Shown in pieces: positions 51,306 through 59,967 of a stretch of DNA of 64,000 nt (positions within the stretch are counted from its first letter, which is position 1; every line of letters begins with the position of its first letter). The notes beneath the pieces are model-generated. The model was given only the letters and a program-made list of their open reading frames with translations, was not told where the DNA came from and did no database searches. Position numbers and translations under genes: made by a program. The DNA is taken from positions 525,086 to 589,085 of the forward strand of contig NZ_RJUA01000001.1 in the NCBI RefSeq assembly GCF_024343575.1. Reading direction: 5' to 3'. The stretch comes from Lacihabitans sp. LS3-19. Its GTDB lineage: Bacteria > Bacteroidota > Bacteroidia > Cytophagales > Spirosomataceae.

Positions 51306-51770
51306 ATGAAAAAAGAGCAAACCATAGATTTTCACATAAAATGGGTTTGGCATGCTATATCGCGTATGTATAATGTGTATGCTGCAAGTGAAGATATGAC
51401 AATGTCTATCGGTTATGTTTTGCTAAATATTGATTTAGAAAAAGGAACGCCTGCAACTAAAATAGGCCCATCTATTGGCATGGAGCCTAGGAGCTTGACC
51501 AGAATGTTAAAGTCTTTAGAAGAAAAAGGATGGATATATAGAGAGATTAATCCTCAAGATAAACGATTTGTGAATGTATTTTTGACTGATTTGGGAAAAG
51601 AAAAAAGAAATTTTGCCAGGTTAGGTGTTATTGAATTTAATAAAAAAATAAACGAATCACTCTCAAAAGAGCAACTAAAGACATTTTTTGATGTTGTAAC
51701 TCAGATAAACGACATTGTAGAAAATACCACCTCGGGTGCCAAATATATGCCCATACCCGAATTTGATTAA
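51306..51770 (+). CDS. MarR family transcriptional regulator
   Basis: A 154-residue winged-helix protein. The helix-turn-helix is A-T-K-I-G-P-S-I-G-M-E-P-R-S-L-T-R-M-L-K-S-L-E-E-K-G-W-I at about 58-85, with the wing D-K-R-F-V-N-V-F-L-T-D-L-G. This spells the standard MarR pattern. The ligand and targets are unknown. It is followed within six bases by an outer membrane protein gene and then a Nudix hydrolase, and so probably heads a three-gene unit. Confidence 0.9.
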   Translation: MKKEQTIDFHIKWVWHAISRMYNVYAASEDMTMSIGYVLLNIDLEKGTPATKIGPSIGMEPRSLTRMLKSLEEKGWIYREINPQDKRFVNVFLTDLGKEKRNFARLGVIEFNKKINESLSKEQLKTFFDVVTQINDIVENTTSGAKYMPIPEFD

Positions 51771-51776
51771 TGTAAC

Positions 51777-52223
51777 ATGACAGTTTGGAATAAAATATTA
51801 CTAACTTTTCTAATTTTCTCGTGGAGTAATGTATCACAGGCACAAAGTGTAGTTTATTACCCATTTAATTCTGTATTAGGTATTAGTAGCAATCCTTCCA
51901 AAACAGTTTGGTTAGATGTAAAGTTGCAGACCAATTCTTACTTCTCATCACTTAGCACTGATATTTCGCCTGAATTTACAGTAAAAAAAACGCCAAAATC
52001 TTTGACTTATTTGGGTTTTGGTGCAAAACTCAATTATTTGAACTTAATAGAGAACAACAATATTCTTGAAGGGTATTTTATAAATTTTGGTGTTCGTGTG
52101 ATGCCTTTCGAGAAATATAAAAGAGTACAAATAGCCTTTGAGATTTCGCCTTATGCGGGTCGAAATTTTGATATTGGAGTTTTTAGGTCCAATCTCGGAA
52201 TAGGTTATAACTTTTCAAAATAG
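51777..52223 (+). CDS. Small exported beta-rich protein, unknown function
   Basis: A 148-residue protein with a signal peptide (LLTFLIFSWSNVSQAQ, cleavage after A-Q). The mature part is built of alternating strands rich in Tyr, Phe and Asn, ending G-I-G-Y-N-F-S-K, like a small outer membrane barrel. No family is recognised. It starts six bases after the MarR gene and ends six bases before the Nudix gene, so the three are one operon. Confidence 0.6.
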   Translation: MTVWNKILLTFLIFSWSNVSQAQSVVYYPFNSVLGISSNPSKTVWLDVKLQTNSYFSSLSTDISPEFTVKKTPKSLTYLGFGAKLNYLNLIENNNILEGYFINFGVRVMPFEKYKRVQIAFEISPYAGRNFDIGVFRSNLGIGYNFSK

Positions 52224-52229
52224 AGCCTT

Positions 52230-52664
52230 ATGAATATTAGACCTTGTGCGATTATTGTTGCTGACAATAAGATGCTAACATTAAAATATAATTACAACAA
52301 TACAGAAATATTTGCGATACCTGGAGGTAATCTTGAGTTTGGCGAAAGACTAGAGGAGGCTTTAGTGAGAGAGCTAGAAGAAGAACTGAGCTTGAAAATT
52401 ACTGTTGATGAACTTTTGTTTGTTTGTGAAGTTCATAAAAATGATAAAGATACATTACACTGTATTTTTACCTCAGATATTTTAAGTGGAACACCAAAGC
52501 TAAATGCAAAAGAAACAAGTGCTTTAGAGTTTAAATGGCAACCTATTGAAACTTTAAATATTGTAAATCTTTATCCTAATATAGGAATAGAAATCCAGAA
52601 TAAGTTACTTAAAAATATTGAATCCGAAGTTTTTTTAGGTGAAATTTCACAACCTTGGTATTAA
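52230..52664 (+). CDS. Nudix hydrolase
   Basis: A 144-residue Nudix-fold pyrophosphohydrolase. The Nudix box is seen as G-G-N-L-E-F-G-E-R-L-E-E-A-L-V-R-E-L-E-E-E, matching GX5EX7REUXEE. The N-terminal I-R-P-C-A-I-I-V-A and I-F-A-I-P-G-G strands are standard. The substrate (nucleoside diphosphate derivative, ADP-ribose or other) cannot be told. It is the last gene of a three-gene unit ended by a hairpin terminator. Confidence 0.9.
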   Translation: MNIRPCAIIVADNKMLTLKYNYNNTEIFAIPGGNLEFGERLEEALVRELEEELSLKITVDELLFVCEVHKNDKDTLHCIFTSDILSGTPKLNAKETSALEFKWQPIETLNIVNLYPNIGIEIQNKLLKNIESEVFLGEISQPWY

Positions 52665-52667
52665 AAA

Positions 52668-52694
52668 AAAGAAGCGATTTTTGCCGCTTCTCTT
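52668..52694. terminator. Bidirectional terminator between Nudix and Asn-rich genes
   Basis: AGAAGCG (52670-52676) and CGCTTCT (52685-52691) form the stem, with an A run before it and a T run after it, so it works on both strands for the convergent genes. Confidence 0.8.
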
Positions 52695-52702
52695 TTTAAT
52701 TC

Positions 52703-53725
52703 TTAAAATTGGTTATTTCCTCTCCTTGAATCGTTTGCATTTCCTCTATTAGGTCTGTTTTCTTGAGTACTTGTTTGGTTTCTTGTCGATGTGTTCGATT
52801 TATTTGGAGAAGTCCTCGGGGTCATTATTTCTTCTCTTTTATTTGATCCTTGACTTCTATTAGAGGTCTGAGGGGCTTCATTTCTGCCTGAATTCCTTTG
52901 AGATGAAATATTCGGAGTGTTATTTCTGCTAGACTTGTTTCCTTGATTCCAACCATTGTTCGACTTTCCTTGTTGATTGCCGTAGGTTGATGATTGGTTT
53001 CCTCTGCTTGAGCCTTGCTTGTTATCACTTCTATTTGAATTATTTAAGGTTCCTCCATAGCTACGATTATTATAATCACGATTGTTGTTTTTATCGTTTC
53101 CCCAAGTTCTATTATTTTTTGAATTGTTGTTCCAAGAATTATTGCGATTATAATCTCCGCCTCTATCATTTCTCTTAGAATCATTTCTATTATTCCAATT
53201 GCTCGAATAGCTTCTATTGTTATAGTATACATGATTGTGAGGGAAAAACACTCTAGGGCTGTATCCTATTGAAATACTTCCATATCCTCTTCTGTCGAAT
53301 CTGTAAAAATCATAACTTGAACCAGTATACCAAGGAGAATACCCTCTGTAAGCTAATCCGCGGACACTATAACCATAGTAGGTACGATCCCAGTCGGTTA
53401 GCTCTATTCCAATCATTCTATTCAAGTAAGTTACATCATTCCAGATTTCGTCTTGCTCAAAAGCACTGAAATATCCGTCAGCTTGAAAAGCATACTCTTT
53501 ACGTTCAATTTGCTCGAGTTGGTTGTATAGTCTTTTAGCTTCTCTATTGGTTAGTTGGCCAGTGTTCATCCCATCGGATATTCTAACTCTTACATCCCAA
53601 CGCCAGTCAAAATCTTCGTTATAAAAATAACGATCTGGTCCATTGTAAGTATTGTTATAATCATATTGAGCAAAACTTGTAGCTCCAAATAAGATCATCC
53701 CTAAAAAAATCACTAAAGCTCTCAT
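52703..53725 (-). CDS. Exported protein with Asn/Ser/Arg-rich disordered C-terminal half
   Basis: A 340-residue protein. The signal peptide ends near S-F-A-Q. A folded N-terminal part (about 30-165) has an acidic-aromatic helix region (G-Q-L-T-N-R-E-A-K-R-L-Y-N-Q-L-E-Q-I-E) followed by Tyr/Gly-rich repeats (Y-R-G-Y-S-P-W-Y). From about residue 170 to the end the sequence is low-complexity, dominated by Asn, Ser, Arg and Gly with no hydrophobic stretches. Many opposite-strand frames here are artefacts of this composition. Such exported, Asn-rich tails occur in cell-surface or matrix proteins. The function is unknown. Confidence 0.7.
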   Translation of the reverse strand: MRALVIFLGMILFGATSFAQYDYNNTYNGPDRYFYNEDFDWRWDVRVRISDGMNTGQLTNREAKRLYNQLEQIERKEYAFQADGYFSAFEQDEIWNDVTYLNRMIGIELTDWDRTYYGYSVRGLAYRGYSPWYTGSSYDFYRFDRRGYGSISIGYSPRVFFPHNHVYYNNRSYSSNWNNRNDSKRNDRGGDYNRNNSWNNNSKNNRTWGNDKNNNRDYNNRSYGGTLNNSNRSDNKQGSSRGNQSSTYGNQQGKSNNGWNQGNKSSRNNTPNISSQRNSGRNEAPQTSNRSQGSNKREEIMTPRTSPNKSNTSTRNQTSTQENRPNRGNANDSRRGNNQF

Positions 53726-53831
53726 AATTGTAAATGTTTAAATTTACCTTTTAGATGCAGAAAGATGCTTTGTGGTTTATTAACAAAATGTTAATGAGTT
53801 TTATAGCGGAGATGGTAATTTGTTTTTAATG

Positions 53832-53866
53832 AAAAACCCTCTTCAAATTTGATTTAAAGAGGGTTT
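53832..53866 (-). terminator. Intrinsic terminator after pyk
   Basis: Perfect 10-base arms AAACCCTCTT (53834-53843) and AAGAGGGTTT (53857-53866). On the minus strand the stem is followed by T5. It lies 23 bases past the pyruvate kinase stop. Confidence 0.85.
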
Positions 53867-53888
53867 AAAGGTTTTTAATATCAGTGAA

Positions 53889-55343
53889 TTATACTATTCC
53901 CAATCTAACTGTATTTGTCCTGTTTGTCTCTGTAAGCGGGAAGCTCATAGTATTTATATATTTATCTCCTTTTTGTAACAAGCCCTTCTCTACTAAATAA
54001 GTATTGGCTGCCTCTAACATATCTGCAGCATTTGCAGAATGTATTTTATCTAGAGAAAATACTTCTACGCCCCAATAAAGACTCAACTGAGTAATCAGTT
54101 TTGGGTTTGATGTGAAAATATAGATATTTGCTTTAGGCCTATGATGAGAAAGTCTAACAGCGGTATAGCCTGAAGATGTTATTCCTATTAGAGCACTTAC
54201 ATCAAGGTCTCTGGCTAATCTACAACCAACCATTATTACATTGTCATTGTCCTTGTCTTTTGATTGGTATTCTGGCATACTTACTCTTGTATGATGACGG
54301 AAATACAATCTTGTAGGGTCTCCATGTTTTTCTACATGTGCTATGGTTTTGGCCATAGTTTCTACCGAAAGAATCGGGTATTTACCTGAAGCACTCTCTG
54401 CACTTAGCATAACGGCATCTGCTCCATCTAAAACTGCATTTGCTACGTCACCTACTTCAGCTCTTGTTGGGCTTGGGCTTTCTATCATACTCTCCAACAT
54501 TTGGGTAGCTACGATTACTGGCTTCGCTGCCAAATGACATTTGTGTATTAATATTTTCTGTATAATTGGAACTTCTTCCGCTGGCATTTCAACACCCAGG
54601 TCTCCTCTAGCAACCATTACAGCATCAGTAGCCTCAATTATCTCATCCATATTTGTAATTGCCTCAGGCTTTTCAACTTTGGCAATTACTTTGGCGAGAG
54701 ATCCTTTTGATTTTATATATTCTTTAATGTCAAGAATCTCTTTTGCAGTTCTAACAAAAGACAAGGCGATCCAATCCACATCATTAGCTAAACCGAAATC
54801 TAAATCTGCCCAGTCTTTATCAGTTACTGATGGCTGAGAGATATTTGTGTTAGGAAGGTTTACTCCTTTTTTCTGCTTTAGTAATCCACCATAAACTACT
54901 TCAGTGATTACTTCTTGCTTTTCTTTATCTACAGCTACTACTTTTACTTCCAACTTACCATCATCCATCAATATTCTGTCACCAAGACTAACATCCTGGA
55001 ACATTCCTTTGTAAGGTGTGCTGGCTCTTTCAGCATTTCCAACTATATCTTCATTTGTAAAAACAAATTGATTTCCACCTATAAGTTCTACTCCAGCGTT
55101 TCCGCCTACCATTTCTCCAACCCTAATCTTCGGACCCTGTAAGTCTTGAAGAATAGCACAGTTAAAGCCGTATTCAGCATTTATTTTTCTTATTTTTTCG
55201 ATTCTTAGTTTATGGTCTTCGTGTGTACCATGCGAGAAATTCAAACGAAACACATTTACTCCAGCTTGAGCTAGGGCTACTAACATTTCTTCGCTTTCTG
55301 AAGCCGGCCCTACCGTAGCTACAATTTTTGTTCTTTTATTCAT
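53889..55343 (-). CDS. pyk: Pyruvate kinase
   Basis: The last step of glycolysis, giving pyruvate and ATP. The 484-residue protein (ATG 55343; the longer 55373 start adds ten unlikely residues) has K-I-V-A-T-V-G-P-A-S, the F-R-L-N-F-S-H-G-T substrate motif, I-L-Q-D-L-Q-G-P-K-I-R, and M-V-A-R-G-D-L-G-V-E-M with the catalytic Lys in V-I-A-K-V-E-K-P-E-A. S-P-T-R-A-E-V-G-D-V-A-N-A-V-L-D-G is also present. The C-terminal allosteric domain is present. It is monocistronic with its own promoter and terminator, divergent from leuA. Confidence 0.96.
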   Translation of the reverse strand: MNKRTKIVATVGPASESEEMLVALAQAGVNVFRLNFSHGTHEDHKLRIEKIRKINAEYGFNCAILQDLQGPKIRVGEMVGGNAGVELIGGNQFVFTNEDIVGNAERASTPYKGMFQDVSLGDRILMDDGKLEVKVVAVDKEKQEVITEVVYGGLLKQKKGVNLPNTNISQPSVTDKDWADLDFGLANDVDWIALSFVRTAKEILDIKEYIKSKGSLAKVIAKVEKPEAITNMDEIIEATDAVMVARGDLGVEMPAEEVPIIQKILIHKCHLAAKPVIVATQMLESMIESPSPTRAEVGDVANAVLDGADAVMLSAESASGKYPILSVETMAKTIAHVEKHGDPTRLYFRHHTRVSMPEYQSKDKDNDNVIMVGCRLARDLDVSALIGITSSGYTAVRLSHHRPKANIYIFTSNPKLITQLSLYWGVEVFSLDKIHSANAADMLEAANTYLVEKGLLQKGDKYINTMSFPLTETNRTNTVRLGIV

Positions 55344-55421
55344 AAATAGATTAATTTTTAAAAAAGAGACCAAATTCCATCAAAAAAATACGAAATTCGG
55401 TTTTTTGGCGTAATCACGATG

Positions 55422-55453
55422 CAAAAATAAAAATATTAGTTTAGACTATCAGA
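55422..55453 (-). promoter_or_regulatory. Candidate promoter of pyk
   Basis: On the minus strand TATTTTTG (55429-55422) matches the -7 box. The -33 element (TCTG at 55453-55450, one base off TTTG) lies 20 bases upstream. The start is about 70 bases before the pyk ATG. Confidence 0.5.
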
Positions 55454-55591
55454 ATAAAATTTCAGTTTGTTGGTAAAAGGTTAGCATATTATTCTTTTTT
55501 TGGTTTTGGTGACCCTTTAAAATGATTACCAAACTTAATTTTCTTTACTTTTGCAAACCATTGTGATTAATTTTAAAATAATATTTTTGAA

Positions 55592-56752
55592 ATGAGCGAG
55601 AAAATCTATGTTTTTGATACTACGTTGAGAGACGGTGAACAAGTACCAGGTTGTCAGTTGAATTTGGATGAAAAAATGATGATTGCCAAAGAACTCGACA
55701 AACTCGGAGTAGATATCATAGAAGCAGGTTTTCCAGTTTCAAGTCCAGGAGATTTTAAATCCGTTGAGGCAATCTCTAAAGTTGTTGAAAATGCGACAGT
55801 TTGTGGATTAACCAGAGCTGTTAAAAACGATATAGAAGTTGCAGCGGATGCCTTGAAGTTAGCAAGAAGGCCAAGAATACATACAGGTATTGGTTCTTCT
55901 GACATACATATTCAGCATAAATTTAATAGCAATAGAGACGAAATTCTACAAAGAGGCGTAGATGCAGTAAAATATGCTAGGACATTTGTGGAAGATGTAG
56001 AATTTTATGCTGAGGATGCAGGTCGTGCTGATTTAGAGTTTTTGGCTAGACTAACTGAGGCCGTCATCAAAGCTGGAGCTACAGTGGTAAACTTGCCAGA
56101 TACTACGGGTTATTTATTGCCCAATCAAATGTACGACCGCGTTGATTATTTGATGAACAATGTCCCAAATGTTGACAAGGCAATCCTTTCTATGCATAAT
56201 CATAACGATTTAGGTATGGCAACAGCCAATACCATTGCAGGAGTAAGAGCTGGAGCTAGACAAGTGGAAGTAACTATAAATGGAATAGGCGAAAGAGCAG
56301 GTAATACTTCATTAGAAGAAATAGTAATGACCTTGAAAGTGCACAAAGACTTAGGTTTTTATACAGATATAAATACCCAAATGTTGTCGCCGTTGAGTCA
56401 TTTGGTAGCAAAAACCATGCGTATGCCTGTTCAAGCCAACAAAGCAATAGTAGGAAGAAATGCATTCGCTCATTCTTCAGGAATACATCAAGACGGATTC
56501 TTGAAGCATAGCCAAAACTATGAAATAATGACTCCTCAAGAAGTGGGCATTAATAAATCTGACATTGTATTGACTGCAAGGAGCGGCCGCCATGCCATAA
56601 AACACCGCTTGTCGCTTTTGGGTTTTACTATAGGAAAAGAAAAATTAGATCAAACTTATGATCAATTTTTAGAGCTTGCAGACCAAATAAAAGAGGTAAA
56701 CGACAAAGATCTTGTTACTTTAATGAAACAAATGGCCGAAGCAGAGGCCTAA
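55592..56752 (+). CDS. leuA: 2-isopropylmalate synthase, short form
   Basis: Condenses acetyl-CoA with 2-oxoisovalerate in leucine synthesis. The 386-residue protein begins [13 protein letters not shown] and has the metal ligands in [11 protein letters not shown] and [10 protein letters not shown]. The [25 protein letters not shown] region is typical of LeuA. The C-terminal leucine-feedback domain is absent (a full LeuA is about 510 residues), as in the short form of Bacteroidota. Homocitrate or citramalate synthase is an alternative within the family. A TACTTTTG box at 55546-55553 is a likely -7 element. The broken methyltransferase gene follows 25 bases later. Confidence 0.88.
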   Translation: MSEKIYVFDTTLRDGEQVPGCQLNLDEKMMIAKELDKLGVDIIEAGFPVSSPGDFKSVEAISKVVENATVCGLTRAVKNDIEVAADALKLARRPRIHTGIGSSDIHIQHKFNSNRDEILQRGVDAVKYARTFVEDVEFYAEDAGRADLEFLARLTEAVIKAGATVVNLPDTTGYLLPNQMYDRVDYLMNNVPNVDKAILSMHNHNDLGMATANTIAGVRAGARQVEVTINGIGERAGNTSLEEIVMTLKVHKDLGFYTDINTQMLSPLSHLVAKTMRMPVQANKAIVGRNAFAHSSGIHQDGFLKHSQNYEIMTPQEVGINKSDIVLTARSGRHAIKHRLSLLGFTIGKEKLDQTYDQFLELADQIKEVNDKDLVTLMKQMAEAEA

Positions 56753-56777
56753 TCAATTACTTTTTTAAAATTGTAAC

Positions 56778-57355
56778 ATGGAATTTGGCGAAAATAGGCA
56801 AGTTCCGAATGCTTACTATGCTATCAACCAGGAAACTGAATTGAATGGTTTCACTGTGCCTTCGGATATAAATGTTTGCTCTCTACTTAAAACTTTGGCT
56901 GCATCAAAACCCAAGGGTCGATTTTTGGAGCTGGGCACAGGAACTGGGTTATCAACATCATGGATTTTAGATGGTATGAGTTTTTCATCTTCATTAATAA
57001 GTATTGATAATGACCCAATCGTTTTGGGTATTGCCGATAAGTTTTTAGGGTATGATAAACGATTAGCATTAATAGAAAATGACGGAGAAGCTTGGATAAA
57101 TAACAATCTCAATGAGAAATTTGATTTTATATTTGCCGACACATGGCATGGTAAATATCTAATGCTAGAAGAAACGCTAGAAATGCTGAACAAGGGTGGA
57201 TTATATATTGTAGACGATATGCTTCCACAAGAAAACTGGCCTGAAGGGCACGCAGCAAAAGCTATGAATTTAAATTTTTTTTGAAGAAAAGAGCCGACCT
57301 TAAATTGACCAACCTCCATTGGGCTACAGGAATTATCATTGCATCAAAGGTATAG
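56778..57355 (+). pseudogene. SAM-dependent O-methyltransferase gene with C-terminal frameshift at a T8 run
   Basis: The frame from 56778 gives 168 residues of a class I methyltransferase: F-L-E-L-G-T-G-T-G-L-S-T-S-W-I-L (SAM site), S-I-D-N-D-P, F-A-D-T-W-H-G-K, and Y-I-V-D-D-M-L-P-Q-E-N-W-P-E-G-H. It then stops at TGA just after eight T (57275-57282). In the next frame the expected end continues as F-L-K-K-R-A-D-L-K-L-T-N-L-H-W-A-T-G-I-I-I-A-S-K-V then TAG at 57355, which is the normal family C-terminus. One T has therefore been lost. It may be a real pseudogene, slippage-controlled expression, or a sequencing error in the homopolymer. Confidence 0.75.
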
Positions 57356-57429
57356 ATGAAAATGAAACCATAATTCTAAAAGCCTCCATTTAGTGGATAG
57401 AAAAATTGAAAACAGAACAAAATAAAGTG

Positions 57430-58038
57430 CTACTTTAATTTAAAATCCATTGCTACGCCTATTTTCGAAATTATAAAGTCCGCTCTTACGGTGGTAACTC
57501 TGTCTAAACTAGTAATTCCATGATTATAAAATAGACTTATGCTCTTATTGGAGAGGTCTCTACTAATTTTAACGAAAGGTGTAAAAACAAATACCTTGGG
57601 TTCTTTAAAATTTTTGACATAGTCTGAATTGATGTTTAAAAGCAAGGTATTTGATTCGGCTCCCAAGTTTAAGCCGTATTTCTTTTTGATTGAATAACTT
57701 CCAGAAATTCGTATGTCCAGATATATATAATTCCCGTACTTACTTGAAGTTTTATTAATATCCACAAATGTATTTTTTTGGAATAACTGATTTAATCCCA
57801 AAAAACCGTTCACTCCGAAATTAGAACTCGAAATCCTGTTTTTAGTCTCTAAGCCTACAAAATGTCCATAAACAGTATTAACACCCCTTAATATAAAGCC
57901 TGGATTTTCATACTGGATTTTTTGTATTGGGTAAAAAACACCAGTTGATAAGTACAAATTTTTTCTCTTTTCTTGACCGCTAGAGTCAAGAAAAGAGAAA
58001 ATGAGAATTAATACTGAAAATTTATTTCTTAATAGCAT
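57430..58038 (-). CDS. Outer membrane beta-barrel-like protein, unknown function
   Basis: A 202-residue protein with a signal peptide (MLLRNKFSVLILIFSFLDSS then G-Q-E-K). The mature part has about eight amphipathic strands: L-Y-L-S-T-G-V-F-Y-P, V-Y-G-H-F-V-G-L-E-T, Y-L-D-I-R-I-S-G-S-Y, and V-F-V-F-T-P-F-V-K-I-S-R. The end is V-A-M-D-F-K-L-K. This looks like a small outer membrane barrel. It overlaps the upstream lipoprotein gene by ten bases, so the two are coupled. No family is recognised. Confidence 0.6.
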   Translation of the reverse strand: MLLRNKFSVLILIFSFLDSSGQEKRKNLYLSTGVFYPIQKIQYENPGFILRGVNTVYGHFVGLETKNRISSSNFGVNGFLGLNQLFQKNTFVDINKTSSKYGNYIYLDIRISGSYSIKKKYGLNLGAESNTLLLNINSDYVKNFKEPKVFVFTPFVKISRDLSNKSISLFYNHGITSLDRVTTVRADFIISKIGVAMDFKLK

Positions 58039-59087
58039 GACATCGTATTTATAATTCCAGTATTAGTCATTTTATGAGACCCAGTTCCAGGTAAATGTAA
58101 TAATCCTGTAATTGAATTAGGGTTTAGAACTCCATAAAAGGTAGACCCCAGTACATCGTAAGAATGACCCGATGTAGAATAAGTTTGAGTTGTTCCATTT
58201 TGAGAAACATAAGTAGAAATATTATTCTCATTATTTGTGAAAGTGATATCAAAATATATTTCTAATATCTGTGGTGTACTGTACGCACGCCATCCCAAAA
58301 AAAACACTTTTTTTTCAGCTTCCGTGTGTATTCTTACTGTTGGCCAAATAGTATGTGTAACAGGATTGTTGGGTCCATTATAATAAGACATAAAAATAAT
58401 GTTTAAAGCCTGCACATTTAATGTACTTTTTCTATCATCATCCGAATTTTTCACAACTTTTTCTACTCCTGGATAACAGTATGTACTAACTTTAGCTTTT
58501 TTCGGAGGCATAATAGCCCTATTATACGAAAATGACTCTTTTTCTGATTTAATTTTATCAATATTTCCCTCAACATTAATAAATTGCCTGTCAGATTCAA
58601 ATTGATACAAAGCTTTTCCAATAAAAACTTGTAAATTTTTATCCAGTAACTTGGTCTCGCAGTCTGATAAATTTTTAAGCTTCACTTCATCATCGACAAT
58701 ATCTAAAATAACCAAATTTTCTGAAATTATTTTTTCATATTCCGCCTTGCTTTCTACGTTTTCCAGTAATTCCAAAACATTAGATGAAATTGAATGGTAA
58801 GAGGTAAAATTTAAATACTTAGATTCGAAATTAATTGATGAATCAATTGAAATAGCTTTCAAAGTATTGCAAAAGTGAGCTATATCTTTGAAAATTAACC
58901 TTCCATTTTTAACTTTAATGGCTTCCAAATCAACTTTAGCCATTTTTCTCGATTTAAATTCGTCATTAACTATAGACTTATCATTAATAAAGTATGATTC
59001 ATTTGAGGCATTTTCGAATTCTAATTCGCTCTGGTTTTCGCAGCCAATTAATATTGTGAGAACAAAGAATATTAATGTATTTTTCAT
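58029..59087 (-). CDS. Lipoprotein of unknown function
   Basis: A 352-residue protein with a lipoprotein signal (F-F-V-L-T-I-L-I-G-C, Cys at residue 16). The N-terminal half is charged and helical, with E/K-rich stretches at about 60-130. The C-terminal half is beta-rich with aromatic and Thr-rich strands (W-P-T-V-R-I-H-T-E-A, Q-I-L-E-I-Y-F-D-I-T-F-T). It ends G-I-I-N-T-M-S-C-Y. No domain is recognised. It is the first gene of a two-gene unit with the barrel-like protein and is probably surface-linked. Confidence 0.6.
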   Translation of the reverse strand: MKNTLIFFVLTILIGCENQSELEFENASNESYFINDKSIVNDEFKSRKMAKVDLEAIKVKNGRLIFKDIAHFCNTLKAISIDSSINFESKYLNFTSYHSISSNVLELLENVESKAEYEKIISENLVILDIVDDEVKLKNLSDCETKLLDKNLQVFIGKALYQFESDRQFINVEGNIDKIKSEKESFSYNRAIMPPKKAKVSTYCYPGVEKVVKNSDDDRKSTLNVQALNIIFMSYYNGPNNPVTHTIWPTVRIHTEAEKKVFFLGWRAYSTPQILEIYFDITFTNNENNISTYVSQNGTTQTYSTSGHSYDVLGSTFYGVLNPNSITGLLHLPGTGSHKMTNTGIINTMSCY

Positions 59088-59257
59088 TGTTTATTCATTT
59101 ATGTTAAAAATCTACTTGAAACCCAAATCAACCTTATTAAGTACAAATTTCCAAGAGAAATTCTTTAAAGTTATTTAAGGGTCACAGAAGCCAATTACAA
59201 TCTAAGGTTTCACAGTACTTAAAAAAACAAATAATTTACGCTAAATCAACAAAAAAT
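59088..59257. other. Intergenic stretch upstream of the rplM promoter
   Basis: AT-rich spacer between the divergent lipoprotein gene and the rplM promoter. Nothing coding is seen, and no consensus minus-strand promoter was found in it. With the promoter and leader below it makes a 408-base gap without protein genes. Confidence 0.4.
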
Positions 59258-59288
59258 TTTGTTTAGTAAATATTTTTCAATATTTTTG
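59258..59288 (+). promoter_or_regulatory. Consensus promoter of the rplM-rpsI operon
   Basis: TTTG at 59258-59261, a 19-base spacer and TATTTTTG at 59281-59288. This is an exact match to the primary sigma pattern of Bacteroidota. The predicted start is near 59294. Confidence 0.8.
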
Positions 59289-59293
59289 CAGCC

Positions 59294-59495
59294 CCAAATA
59301 CCGCCACATGAGTGCTGCCCGCTCTCATTTGGCTTTGTGAATTATATGAAAAGTGAGAATTCCGGCTCGCTTTAAGTGCTTAAAATTAGCATCTTATAAT
59401 TAAAAGTAAATTGGATAGAAAAAGAGAAAAACTGATTGGGTAAGGTCCTCTTTTGATTTCATAAATTGATTATTTAACGTAAAAAATTAGTACTC
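59294..59495 (+). promoter_or_regulatory. Structured 5' leader of rplM (candidate ribosomal protein autoregulation site)
   Basis: About 200 bases of transcribed leader. Three hairpins stand in a row. CCAA...TTGG (59294-59332) encloses ATGAG/CTCAT with an asymmetric bulge. AAGTGAG/CTCGCTT (59351-59372) has one G-T pair. TTTAAG/CTTAAA is at 59371-59384. L13 mRNA leaders are autoregulated in several phyla; the role here is inference. Confidence 0.45.
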
Positions 59496-59945
59496 GTGGA
59501 TCAATTAAGTTATAGAACAGTATCGGCAAATCGCCAAACTGTAGAAAAAAATTGGGTTGTGATAGACGCCAACAATCATATATTGGGACGTTTGTCTAGT
59601 CAAATTGTAAATATTTTAAGAGGCAAAAACAAGCCTTCGTTCACGCCTAACGTTGACTGTGGAGACAACGTGATTGTGATTAATGCAGAGAAAGTTCGTT
59701 TGACTGGTAAGAAAATGACTGATAAAGTCTATACTCGTCATACTGGCCACCCTGGTGGACAACGTTTCGCTACCCCAAGAGAGCTTATGGCTAAAGATGG
59801 TAGAAAAGTAGTAGAAATGGCGATAAAAGGTATGTTGCCTAAGAATCGTTTGGGAAGCAAATTGTATACTAATCTTTATGTATACGAAGGTGCTGAGCAT
59901 CCGCATCAAGCACAAACACCTACAACTATCGAAATTAATAAATAA
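59496..59945 (+). CDS. rplM: 50S ribosomal protein L13
   Basis: A 149-residue large-subunit protein. Recognised from W-V-V-I-D-A-N-N-H-I-L-G-R-L, the N-V-D-C-G-D-N-V-I-V-I-N-A-E-K-V-R-L-T-G-K-K stretch and the R-H-T-G-H-P-G-G-Q-R motif. M-A-I-K-G-M-L-P-K-N-R-L-G follows near residue 109. It starts at GTG (59496), giving the usual Bacteroidota N-terminus D-x-L-S-Y-R-T-V-S-A-N. It is cotranscribed with rpsI 22 bases downstream. Confidence 0.96.
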   Translation: MDQLSYRTVSANRQTVEKNWVVIDANNHILGRLSSQIVNILRGKNKPSFTPNVDCGDNVIVINAEKVRLTGKKMTDKVYTRHTGHPGGQRFATPRELMAKDGRKVVEMAIKGMLPKNRLGSKLYTNLYVYEGAEHPHQAQTPTTIEINK

Positions 59946-59967
59946 GAACGTAAAAACTTAAAATAAC

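Noticed and set aside
52825..53232. Several frames on both strands inside the Asn-rich gene
   Set aside because: They are produced by the AAY/AGR-rich composition; the exported Asn-rich reading is the only one with a signal peptide and normal start.
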